DNA of 53,088 nucleotides, taken from positions 1 to 53,088 of the forward strand of contig CAMEDC010000020.1 of the NCBI GenBank assembly GCA_945913255.1. Direction: 5' to 3'. A program made the position numbers and the translations under genes. Numbering within the stretch: position 1 is the stretch's first letter; each line of letters opens with the position of its first letter. Below are positions 17,616-25,084 of this stretch, piece after piece. Below the pieces are notes generated by a model that saw only the letters and a program-made list of their open reading frames with translations, had not been told where the DNA came from and ran no database searches. The DNA comes from an uncultured Lachnospiraceae bacterium (GTDB lineage Bacteria > Bacillota > Clostridia > Lachnospirales > Lachnospiraceae).

Positions 17616-18479
17616 ATGGATTATGAAAAAATACAGAAGTCCGCAAGGATTCGTAAAATCATTGGCAAAATTCTGATCTATGTGCTGCTCTCCTTCTGGG
17701 CAGTGATGGTTCTGTTTCCTTTTTACTGGATGGTTCTGACTTCTGTGAAAAGCTACGGCTCCTACAATTCGGAATATATTCCGAAATTCTTTACGCTCTC
17801 CCCGACATTACAGAATTATGTGGATGCCTTTACCACGGTTTCTCTGGGAAGATACCTGCTGAATACACTGATTTTCACCGTCATTACAACTGCAATTATG
17901 CTGGTGGTCATCACACTGGCGGCCTTTGCCTTCGCAAGACTGGATTTTAAGGGAAAAAATATTGCCTTCACGCTTTTTCTTTCCCTGATGATGATTCCCA
18001 ACGAGCTGGTGGTTATCACAAATTTCACAACCATCACCAATCTGGGGCTGCGCAACACCTTTACGGGACTGATTCTTCCCTCCGTGACCTCAGTCTTTTA
18101 CATCTACCTTTTGAAAGAGAATTTCGCCCAGATACCGGACGAACTGTACTATGCGGCCAAGGTGGACGGGACATCGGATCTGCGCTACTTGCGCAGGGTC
18201 ATGATACCGATTTGCAAGCCTACACTGATTACCATTGTCATTCTGAAAATCATCGAATGCTGGAATTCCTATGTATGGCCCAGACTGATTACCGACAACC
18301 CTGATTACTATCTGGTTTCCAACGGCATCCAGGAAATCCGTGAAAACGGCTTCGGACGGGAAAACATCCCGGCAATGATGGCAGCAGTTGTTGTCATCTC
18401 CATTCCGCTCATTGTCCTGTTCCTGATTTTCCGCAAAAAGGTTATGGCCGGTGTGGCAAGAGGAGGTACAAAAGGATGA
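17616..18479 (+). CDS. CUT1 sugar ABC transporter permease 2 (UgpE-like)
   Basis: A 287 aa permease with about six membrane helices and EAA loop YYAAKVDGTSDLRYL followed by RRVMIPICKP. AAAGGAGG precedes the ATG, 15 nt after permease 1. Its last codons overlap the start of the binding-protein gene by 4 nt (ATGA), so the whole operon is translationally tight. It is the MalG-type partner of the preceding permease. Substrate is not determined by sequence. Confidence 0.92.
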   Translation: MDYEKIQKSARIRKIIGKILIYVLLSFWAVMVLFPFYWMVLTSVKSYGSYNSEYIPKFFTLSPTLQNYVDAFTTVSLGRYLLNTLIFTVITTAIMLVVITLAAFAFARLDFKGKNIAFTLFLSLMMIPNELVVITNFTTITNLGLRNTFTGLILPSVTSVFYIYLLKENFAQIPDELYYAAKVDGTSDLRYLRRVMIPICKPTLITIVILKIIECWNSYVWPRLITDNPDYYLVSNGIQEIRENGFGRENIPAMMAAVVVISIPLIVLFLIFRKKVMAGVARGGTKG

Positions 18480-20086
18480 GACAACTTTGGAAAAAGAGTC
18501 TTCTGCTTCTGCTTACAGCTATCTGTACTTTTTCCCTGACCGGGTGCCACGGTTCCAGGGGGCTTCCGGAATTTACCGTTCCGGAAGAATTTGACACCTC
18601 CAGGAATTACGAAATCACCTTCTGGGCAAAAAACGATACCAACAAAACACAGACAGATATTTATAAAAAAGCCATTGCAGATTTTGAGAAGCTGTATCCG
18701 AACATCACTGTAAACTTACGCCTGTACACGGACTACGGCAAAATTTACAATGATGTCATCACGAACATCTCCACCAATACAACGCCCAATGTCTGCATCA
18801 CCTATCCGGATCATATTGCCACCTACCTGACGGGAATCAATATTGTAGTTCCTTTGGACAGCCTGTTTGCAGAGGAAAGGTATGGGCTCGGCGGCAGTGA
18901 AGTCCGGTTTGATGCGCCAACGCAGGAAGAAATCATTCCCGGTTTTCTCGAAGAATGTTCCATAGATGGACACTATTATGCGGTTCCTTTCATGCGTTCA
19001 ACGGAAGCTTGTTATGTCAACAAAACGTATGTGGAAGCGCTGGGCTATACTTTGCCGGAGACACTTACCTGGGATTTTATCTGGGAGGTTTCCGAAGCTG
19101 CAGTCGCAAAGGATTCCGACGGAACCTTTCTGATTAACAACCAGAAGGTCATGATACCCTTTATCTATAAGTCCACAGATAATATGATGATACAGATGCT
19201 GAAGCAGAAAAATGCCGGTTATTCCACGGATAAAGGGGAAATCAACCTGTTCAACGATACCACAACCGGACTTCTGTATACTGTTGCGGAGCATGCAAAA
19301 ACCGGAGCCTTTTCCACCTTTAAAATCTCCGGTTACCCGGCTAACTTTCTGAATGCCGGGCAATGTATCTTTGCAGTGGACTCTACTGCAGGCGCCACCT
19401 GGATGGGAACCAACGCACCCTTGTCAGACATCAGTGCCGATGCCCTGGTGGATTTTGAAACAGCGGTTATGATGCTTCCGCAGTTTGACCCCAAGCAGCC
19501 TCAGATGATTTCCCAGGGACCTTCCGTCTGTATTTTCAACAAGTCTGACCCTCAGGTGGTTCTGGCTTCCTGGCTGTTTACGCAGTATTTACTGACAAAT
19601 GAAGTGCAGATTGCCTATGCGGAAACGGAAGGCTATGTTCCCGTCACCTCCAAGGCACAGAATTCCGAGTCCTATCAGGAATATCTTTCCCGCATGGGAG
19701 AAGATAACAGTACCTACTATGATGTCAAGATTAAGGCTTCCAAACTATTGCTGGATAATCTTGATAATACCTTTGTAACCCCGGTATTCAACGGCTCCGC
19801 ATCCCTTCGCGATGCCTCAGGGCAGCTGATTGAAAATGTCACAAAATCCGTGAAGCGAAAAGAAACCGTTGATGATTCCTATATGGAAAAGCTTTACAGC
19901 GACGTCACTTCCCTTTACCGTTTAGACCAGAGTCATCAATCCTCCATGGAAAAGGCAGATTTGGGTAAACTACCCTCCACTTCTGTCATTTTGCTCTCTG
20001 CTCTCGCGGGTACTTGGTGTCTGATTCTTCTGTATTTGGTTCTGAGCGCCGTTAAGAAGAGAAAAAGAAGTCACAATACCCATTGA
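18476..20086 (+). CDS. Sugar-binding lipoprotein with extra C-terminal membrane helix
   Basis: A 536 aa family 1 solute-binding protein, larger than the usual 400-450 aa. The N-terminal signal ends in LTGC (Cys23), a lipobox. The binding-protein fold follows with YEITFWAKNDTNKTQ near the start of the mature region. Unusually, residues ~500-525 form a hydrophobic helix (SVILLSALAGTWCLILLYLVL) ending in a basic AVKKRKRS tail, so the protein should be held to the membrane at both ends. It overlaps permease 2 by 4 nt. The double anchor may keep it close to the permeases; substrate unknown. Confidence 0.88.
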   Translation: MRQLWKKSLLLLLTAICTFSLTGCHGSRGLPEFTVPEEFDTSRNYEITFWAKNDTNKTQTDIYKKAIADFEKLYPNITVNLRLYTDYGKIYNDVITNISTNTTPNVCITYPDHIATYLTGINIVVPLDSLFAEERYGLGGSEVRFDAPTQEEIIPGFLEECSIDGHYYAVPFMRSTEACYVNKTYVEALGYTLPETLTWDFIWEVSEAAVAKDSDGTFLINNQKVMIPFIYKSTDNMMIQMLKQKNAGYSTDKGEINLFNDTTTGLLYTVAEHAKTGAFSTFKISGYPANFLNAGQCIFAVDSTAGATWMGTNAPLSDISADALVDFETAVMMLPQFDPKQPQMISQGPSVCIFNKSDPQVVLASWLFTQYLLTNEVQIAYAETEGYVPVTSKAQNSESYQEYLSRMGEDNSTYYDVKIKASKLLLDNLDNTFVTPVFNGSASLRDASGQLIENVTKSVKRKETVDDSYMEKLYSDVTSLYRLDQSHQSSMEKADLGKLPSTSVILLSALAGTWCLILLYLVLSAVKKRKRSHNTH

Positions 20087-20110
20087 TTTATTGGAAATTT
20101 AAGGTATAAT
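20083..20110 (+). promoter_or_regulatory. Promoter of the OB-like lipoprotein gene
   Basis: TTGATT (20083-20088), overlapping the stop codon of the binding-protein gene, then a 16-bp spacer and TATAAT (20105-20110). Confidence 0.7.
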
Positions 20111-20151
20111 AACATTGTTTCTATAAACATTATAAGAAAAGAGGAGTACCT

Positions 20152-20898
20152 ATGAAAAAAACACTTGCAATCACTTTGGCACTTTCACTTGTGCTGGCAT
20201 TCGCAGGCTGCGGTAAGTCTGAGAGTGGCAATGCAGCTGACGCTGCAGATGTTAAGTCCGAAGGCGTTATGACGCATGCGGAGTATGTTGCTGCTGAACT
20301 TGAAAGCGAAGTTGTTATTGAGACCTATGTTCAGGCAAAGCAGTCCTGGTGGGACAACAAAGCAACTCTATATACCCAGGACAAGGACGGCGCATACTTC
20401 ATCTACAACATGACATGCTCCGAGGAAGACTATGCAAAACTGGTTCCCGGAACCAAGATTAAGGTTACCGGCTACAAGACTGAGTGGTCCGGAGAAGTTG
20501 AAATTGCAGAGGGCGCTACTTTCGAAATCGAAGATGGCAGCTACATAGCTACCGCAACCGATGTGACATCCCTTCTCGGAACCGACGAGCTGATCAACCA
20601 TCAGAACGAGTTCGTATCCTTCAAGGGTATGACTGTTGAGGCTGCTAATGACAAGGGCGATGCCTTCTTGTACAACTGGGACGGCTCCGGTGAAGACGGA
20701 AACGACCTTTACTTTAACGTTTCCCTGAACGGACAGACCTATACTTTCACTGTTGAGTCTTATCTGTGTGACAACACAACCGATGTTTACGCAGCAGTAA
20801 AGAATCTGCAGGTTGGTGACAAGATTGACATGGAAGGCTTTCTTTACTGGTATGAGGGTGTAAATCCCCACATCACTTCCGTAACAGCAGCAAAATAA
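20152..20898 (+). CDS. Secreted lipoprotein with two OB-fold-like repeats, unknown function
   Basis: A 248 aa protein. The signal peptide ends in FAGC (Cys20), a lipobox, followed by a low-complexity Ala/Asp/Ser linker. The rest contains two similar segments, roughly residues 55-125 and 145-245, each with beta-rich sequence and a central Gly-containing turn: VPGTKIKVTGYKTEWSGEV in the first and QVGDKIDMEGFLYWYEGV in the second. This pattern is typical of OB-fold nucleic-acid or ligand-binding modules in surface proteins, but no function can be named. It has its own promoter and terminator, and GAGGAG lies before the ATG. Confidence 0.8.
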   Translation: MKKTLAITLALSLVLAFAGCGKSESGNAADAADVKSEGVMTHAEYVAAELESEVVIETYVQAKQSWWDNKATLYTQDKDGAYFIYNMTCSEEDYAKLVPGTKIKVTGYKTEWSGEVEIAEGATFEIEDGSYIATATDVTSLLGTDELINHQNEFVSFKGMTVEAANDKGDAFLYNWDGSGEDGNDLYFNVSLNGQTYTFTVESYLCDNTTDVYAAVKNLQVGDKIDMEGFLYWYEGVNPHITSVTAAK

Positions 20899-20916
20899 GC
20901 AACTGACAGACACAAC

Positions 20917-20953
20917 AAAAGCCCCCGGCGCCGTTTGGTTGTCGGGGCTTTTT
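20917..20953 (+). terminator. Intrinsic terminator after the lipoprotein gene
   Basis: AGCCCC (20920-20925) pairs with GGGGCT (20944-20949) below a small internal loop, and TTTTT follows. Confidence 0.7.
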
Positions 20954-20973
20954 CTGTCAAAATCAGGATTTGA

Positions 20974-21093
20974 GATGCTGCTTTTTCGGCCATAGAAGCG
21001 CAATATAAAAATGCAGATGCTTTTCTGCGTGATGGACTGAATATTCCCCAGAAACTGATTGAGCAATTTCAAAGTAGTTTGCTTAATAATTAG
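20974..21093 (+). pseudogene. Remnant of a gene 3' end, possibly a protein-tyrosine phosphatase
   Basis: A 39-codon open stretch ends at TAG (21091-21093) and is bounded upstream by an in-frame TGA. It contains AIEAQYKNADAFLRDGLNI, which reads like the C-terminal helix of Tyr_phosphatase3-type proteins (pattern: YGS-x-x-A/G-F/Y-L-R-x-G-L). No start codon, ribosome site or catalytic loop is present, so this is a decayed fragment. The family call is by pattern only and is tentative. Confidence 0.35.
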
Positions 21094-21173
21094 GAGTTGT
21101 CGAGTCTAAAATTTTATAATATCACTTTCTGACTAACCACAAGCGTTCAAAATTACCACATCCTTTCTTTCAT

Positions 21174-21215
21174 AAAAAAGGACTGTATATTTACAGTCCG
21201 GTAAATATACAGTCC
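21174..21215 (-). terminator. Intrinsic terminator of hsp20
   Basis: A perfect 15-bp inverted repeat (GGACTGTATATTTAC, 21180-21194, with its complement at 21201-21215) encloses 6 bases. On the minus strand it is followed by TTTTTT. Confidence 0.85.
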
Positions 21216-21237
21216 CTCTCAAATCCAAAGAACTTCC

Positions 21238-21702
21238 TTAACCCTCAATGGGAATATATTTATTTTCTTCCACAGCGGGTTTTGCTTCCTTCTTAGGAAT
21301 ACTCAGTTTTAGGATACCATGTTTGAACTCACCCTTAATGTCATTGGTCGTGATATCCTCGCCCACATAGAAGGAACGTTCACAAGCCCCGGCATAACGC
21401 TCCTTACGGATATACTTGCCGGTCTTTTTCTCCTGTTCATCCTGATCAACCCCTTTCGCGGCGCTGATAGTCAAATAACCATTCTCAAGAGAAACCTTCA
21501 CTTCTTCTTTCTTAAATCCGGGCAAATCCATCTCCAGCTCATAGCTGTTATCGGTTTCCCTGATATCGGTTTTCATCAAATTTCTTGCATGATGCCCGTA
21601 CAGCTTTTTCTCCAGCTTCTTCATGTCCTTGTCATTGTAGAACGGGAAATCATCCATAAACTCATCAAACAAATCTTCTCCAAAAATACTAGGCATTAAC
21701 AT
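21238..21702 (-). CDS. hsp20: Small heat shock protein Hsp20
   Basis: A 154 aa alpha-crystallin-domain chaperone. The domain spans residues ~43-140: TDIRETDNSYELEMDLPGFKKEEV at its start, the GYLTISA strand, and the conserved GILKLSIPKKE near the end. The C-terminal tail carries an IPI motif (KYIPIEG) for oligomer assembly. It holds unfolding proteins in the cytoplasm during heat or other stress. AAGGAG lies 8 nt before the ATG. Expression is controlled by a CIRCE element overlapping its promoter, so HrcA should repress it. It is monocistronic with a strong terminator. Confidence 0.94.
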   Translation of the reverse strand: MLMPSIFGEDLFDEFMDDFPFYNDKDMKKLEKKLYGHHARNLMKTDIRETDNSYELEMDLPGFKKEEVKVSLENGYLTISAAKGVDQDEQEKKTGKYIRKERYAGACERSFYVGEDITTNDIKGEFKHGILKLSIPKKEAKPAVEENKYIPIEG

Positions 21703-21823
21703 AAGTCATCTCTCCTTTTTTACTAAAATTATGCTTGTTTACCTTGTTTCTTGGAACCAGAGCCGGGACTTAAGAAAATCCATTTCTTTCTTCTCTTCAT
21801 CCCTCTTTCTTTGTTCTACATGT

Positions 21824-21852
21824 AATATAACACCTATATTAGCACTTGTCAA
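21824..21852 (-). promoter_or_regulatory. SigmaA promoter of hsp20
   Basis: On the minus strand TTGACA (21852-21847) lies inside the CIRCE spacer, followed by a 17-bp spacer and TATATT (21829-21824). Confidence 0.85.
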
Positions 21853-21865
21853 GAGTGAGTGCTAA
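21839..21865. promoter_or_regulatory. CIRCE operator (HrcA binding site)
   Basis: TTAGCACTT-N9-GAGTGCTAA matches the CIRCE consensus (TTAGCACTC-N9-GAGTGCTAA) with one difference. It covers the -35 box of hsp20, so HrcA binding would block RNA polymerase. Confidence 0.93.
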
Positions 21866-21957
21866 TATTTTATATAAAATAACAATAAACTGTTTCTAAA
21901 GTGCCTCTGAAGTGATTATAAGAATAATGGCACAAAAAAGGAAAAGTCAAGGCAGGA

Positions 21958-22267
21958 TTACCTGCCTCGATGCTTTTCCTTTCTTTTCTGCTGTTTCAGC
22001 TCAAACTGGCGCTCTTTCTCTGCTTCCCGCTGTTCCCGGCTCAAAGTTTTGCGTTCCGTTTTCCACTGCTCCTGCTGTAGTTTTAAAGCCTGCTGTGCTT
22101 TTGTTCCGATTCCGGTACTCTGCACCTGCCTGTGTACCTCCCGCTGTATCCTCTTGGGATTGCGGGCGGCATCCTTTACATCAGTTGCCACAGCCGGACT
22201 GAATCGCAGCCGACTATAGTTTTTCAGAATAAATCCGTATACCTCATAGTCTGTCGGTTCTGTCCAT
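21958..22267 (-). pseudogene. yjdF: yjdF (DUF2992) remnant lacking its N-terminal third
   Basis: The C-terminal ~100 residues match YjdF: EPTDYEVYGFILKNY, NPKRIQREV, TGIGTKAQQALKLQQEQ, and the basic SREQREAEKERQFELK tail. The normal start, AAAGGAGG then ATG at 22267, survives but now reads MDRTDRL and stops. The YjdF frame begins one base away at TGG (22266) with no start codon of its own. The N-terminal ~45 codons found in intact members are absent, so an internal deletion appears to have joined the start region to mid-gene out of frame. A 135-codon in-frame extension to 22365 exists but runs into the leader RNA and has no ribosome site. Confidence 0.65.
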
Positions 22268-22342
22268 TGACAATTCCTCCTTTTATTTCCCGCGCTATTC
22301 ACAGGATTGTAGTACGCAAAGAACGGACGACCCAAGGAGGGA

Positions 22343-22468
22343 GGGTTACTTACACCCATGTGCACTCATAATGGTCCATTGAGGACATGGCACACAAATC
22401 GGTACGGCCGGGCTACCTACCGGCTCTGCAGGAGAAATGCTCCTGCGTTTGCGTTTTTATCTTTGCGC
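22343..22468 (-). ncRNA. yjdF-motif riboswitch
   Basis: The leader lies directly upstream of a yjdF gene, the known context of this azaaromatic-responsive RNA. On the minus-strand RNA I see GCAGGAG/CTCCTGC as a perfect 7-bp hairpin, a GCCGGTAGGTAGCCCGG segment, a GTCC/GGAC hairpin within a larger GTGTGC/GTGCAC stem, and a closing ATGGGTGTAAGTAACCC segment. The fold looks intact although the downstream ORF is broken. Identity rests on context plus remembered consensus pieces; a covariance-model search would settle it. Confidence 0.72.
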
Positions 22469-22472
22469 TTTC

Positions 22473-22502
22473 ATTATACTACACAGCAGCTGGTACACGC
22501 AA
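22473..22502 (-). promoter_or_regulatory. Promoter of the yjdF leader
   Basis: TTGCGT (22502-22497), an 18-bp spacer and TATAAT (22478-22473) on the minus strand. The riboswitch begins a few bases downstream. Confidence 0.65.
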
Positions 22503-22514
22503 TGTATAACTGTA

Positions 22515-24308
22515 TTATTGAATCAGCCCGCTTTCCTTTAACAGCAGTTCAATGTCCGTACCCTTCACTTTCTTCATCACAACCTTCAACAGTTCTTTTT
22601 CCGCAAAGGAGAGTTTGACATCCGTAATCGGTTTCTTATCGATTGCATAGTAGCAGGCGCGAAGCAGTTCACGGACATCATACTGGCTGCCCCATACCTC
22701 CGGGACACCGCGGTCCACATTAAGCAGCGTATAAACAGATTCCATACCGGTACGCATGGAATATTCAGTTGTGAAAATCGTATCGCGGGGTGTCTCGGCA
22801 AACTGACCGATAAATGCAAAATTTACGGAGCCTTCCGGTACAACGCGGGGACGATCTTCATTCTTTCTGGGCTGGAAGAATGCATTGATAAACGGCATGA
22901 AGCAGGTTGTTGTATTGCAGGCATTCTTTGCAAGCTCCTCAATTTCATCGGTGGGAATGCCGATATGATACAGCCACTCGCGGCAGACCTCTTCGCCGGT
23001 GCAGTCACGCATTGCCTTTTTGACATAGTTGCCCTCTTTATTGGTAGAAAGTGCATATACCCAAATCAGAACGGTATTTTTATCCTGCGCCTTGAACTGC
23101 GGTTGCCGATTGATTGTCCAGGACAGATACCAGTTGTCTGTGCTATCCTTTACGGTGACAATACCTCCCGTCGTAACCTTGCCGGAGCGGGGATCTCTCT
23201 TGCAGACATTGATAATGTGCTGAATGATCTCTTCATTAGAAGTTGCAACCGTGGCACTCATCCAGTTGGTTGCCTCAAAATCATTACAGAAATTGTCTGG
23301 GTTACCGAATTCACCATGCTTTGCCTGCTTTGCAATGTTCTTCCACAAATCCCAGGACTCGCCGGCACCGTTCTTTACACCGGATAAATCCGGAGCATGA
23401 TTCTGGTCGCCATAGCAGGAAGTATCGGTACAGCAGCCGTTCGTGATGAAGACAAGGTCATCCTCCACCAGATCAATGGACTGTTCCAACCCATCTTTCA
23501 CATAAAGAATCTGTCTTGCAATCTTCTTGTCACCCACGGTCTCGATGATAACATTCTTCACATCCATGCCGAACTCAATTCTAACCCCATGCGCTTCCAG
23601 ATATTTTACCAGAGGCAGAATCATGCTTTCATACTGATTGTACTTCGTGAAACGAAGCGCACTGAAATCGGGCAGGCCATCGATATGATGGACGTAGCGG
23701 CACAGATAACGCTTCATCTCCAGTGCACTTGACCACCGCTGGAACGCAAACATGGTCTGCCAGTACAGCCAGAAGTTTGTCTCCCAGAAAGAATCCGGCA
23801 GCACATCGGAAATCATTTTGTCCTCCAGTTCCTTTTCCGGTGTGATAAACAGTTTGGACAGTGCCATTGCGGACTCCTTGTCCAGCTTAAACTGCTTATC
23901 CGTATGCGCATCTTCTCCACGATTGACGGTTGCTCTGCACAGAGAATAGTTCGGGTCATGCTTGTTGAGCCAATAATATTCGTCCAGAACGGAAACCTCC
24001 GGATTCTCTATGGATGGAACATCTCGGAAAGTATCCCACATCACCTCGAAATGATTATCCATCTCTCTGCCGCCGCGCATGTAAAAGCCCTTCGTGACAT
24101 CCTTATAGCCGTCGCAGCTGCCGCCGGCAAGTTCCAGCTTTTCCAATACGTGAATATGTTCTCCCTTCATCTGACCGTCACGCACCAGGTAAAAAGCCGC
24201 CGTCAGGCCGGCAAGACCGGTGCCGATGATATAAGCTGATTTTTTATCCACATCCTTCGGCTTTTCGGGATGTGCAAAAGATTCATAAGTTCCTGCAGAA
24301 TAATACAT
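22515..24308 (-). CDS. ohyA: Oleate hydratase (fatty acid double-bond hydratase)
   Basis: A 597 aa FAD-dependent enzyme, the expected length for the family. The dinucleotide-binding motif IIGTGLAGL is at residues 27-35. The conserved RGGREMDNHFEVMWD follows near residue 78, with further family segments NFWLYWQTMFAFQRW and YNQYESMILPLVKYLE. It adds water to the cis-9 double bond of unsaturated fatty acids such as oleate, giving 10-hydroxystearate, a detoxification reaction common in gut Firmicutes. GGAGG lies before the ATG. It has its own -10 box, with an inverted repeat where the -35 box should be, and is separated from the upstream TetR gene by a terminator. Confidence 0.95.
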   Translation of the reverse strand: MYYSAGTYESFAHPEKPKDVDKKSAYIIGTGLAGLTAAFYLVRDGQMKGEHIHVLEKLELAGGSCDGYKDVTKGFYMRGGREMDNHFEVMWDTFRDVPSIENPEVSVLDEYYWLNKHDPNYSLCRATVNRGEDAHTDKQFKLDKESAMALSKLFITPEKELEDKMISDVLPDSFWETNFWLYWQTMFAFQRWSSALEMKRYLCRYVHHIDGLPDFSALRFTKYNQYESMILPLVKYLEAHGVRIEFGMDVKNVIIETVGDKKIARQILYVKDGLEQSIDLVEDDLVFITNGCCTDTSCYGDQNHAPDLSGVKNGAGESWDLWKNIAKQAKHGEFGNPDNFCNDFEATNWMSATVATSNEEIIQHIINVCKRDPRSGKVTTGGIVTVKDSTDNWYLSWTINRQPQFKAQDKNTVLIWVYALSTNKEGNYVKKAMRDCTGEEVCREWLYHIGIPTDEIEELAKNACNTTTCFMPFINAFFQPRKNEDRPRVVPEGSVNFAFIGQFAETPRDTIFTTEYSMRTGMESVYTLLNVDRGVPEVWGSQYDVRELLRACYYAIDKKPITDVKLSFAEKELLKVVMKKVKGTDIELLLKESGLIQ

Positions 24309-24342
24309 AATGATTACCTCCTTGACTTTTGTTTTCTGTCCT

Positions 24343-24376
24343 CATTATATTCTTTCCCCACAGGTTTACCATAAAC
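24343..24376 (-). promoter_or_regulatory. ohyA promoter with a candidate operator
   Basis: The minus strand has TATAAT (24348-24343). At the expected -35 distance lies the inverted repeat GTTTA-CCA-TAAAC (24364-24376) rather than a good -35 box. A regulator, possibly the TetR protein encoded just upstream, could bind here. Confidence 0.45.
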
Positions 24377-24378
24377 AG

Positions 24379-24413
24379 AAAACGGCCCGCGATAAAGATT
24401 TTATCACGGGCCG
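24379..24413 (-). terminator. Intrinsic terminator at the end of the WYL-to-TetR cluster
   Basis: A 14-bp stem (24383-24396 with 24400-24413, one mismatch) has a 3-base loop and is followed by TTTT on the minus strand. It lies between tetR and ohyA. Confidence 0.85.
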
Positions 24414-24507
24414 CAACATTGTCTGATTTTTTATCAAATCCGGGATTTTGATGAAATTCCCTTGTAATTTCAAAAGTCATGGTTGCAAAATACAGGTCAA
24501 GAAGCAG

Positions 24508-25071
24508 TTACGGTTTATCCGTCCTGAACCGCTCCAGCGCATCGGAAAAGGTATCCTGAATCACCAATGCCAGCCTGCTGACCAGTTTTTCCGGTTCTTC
24601 CTTCATATCGTCCTTAATCCAGTCCAGCATCAAACCGACAAAAATGTAGGAATACACTTTTGCGATAAAGGCTTTATCTTCCTCCCGGACAACCATATTG
24701 GCTGACTGTTCTTCCACTACTCCCATCAGAAGATTATCCGTAAGTGGTTTCAGATATTTCTCCACCTGTTCCCGATCCACACAGCGGTAAACATTCATAA
24801 TGAACGGCTTGTTTTCCCGCACGGCATAGTATATCTGTAGCAGACCCTCCTGCCAGGTATCATGCGTCTTCTTTTCCTGTAAAGCCTTCTGCGCATCCTC
24901 CATACAGGCCCACTCCACCAGATCATAAATATCCTTAAAGTGATAGTAAAATGTCATTCGGTTGATTCCGCAATCCTCGGTAATGTCGTTGATTGTAATT
25001 TTATTCAACGGCTTTTTGAGAAGCAGATTTTTCAAGGATTGCTCCAAAGCCCGTTTTGTTATCTGCGACAT
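24508..25071 (-). CDS. TetR-family regulator (TetR_C_33-like)
   Basis: About 187 aa from the ATG at 25071, chosen for the AGGAGG 8 nt upstream; a longer in-frame version would run into the preceding GGDEF gene. The N-terminal helix-turn-helix spans residues ~5-50 (KITINDITEDCGINRMTFYYHFKDIYDL). The C-terminal ligand domain resembles the DhaS-like TetR_C_33 group, with WACMEDAQKA after the DNA-binding part and a MLDWIKDDMKEEP segment near the end. It is the last gene of the minus-strand cluster, starting 13 nt after the GGDEF gene. It could control ohyA just downstream; this is inference. Confidence 0.87.
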   Translation of the reverse strand: MSQITKRALEQSLKNLLLKKPLNKITINDITEDCGINRMTFYYHFKDIYDLVEWACMEDAQKALQEKKTHDTWQEGLLQIYYAVRENKPFIMNVYRCVDREQVEKYLKPLTDNLLMGVVEEQSANMVVREEDKAFIAKVYSYIFVGLMLDWIKDDMKEEPEKLVSRLALVIQDTFSDALERFRTDKP

Positions 25072-25084
25072 ACTACTTTCCTCC

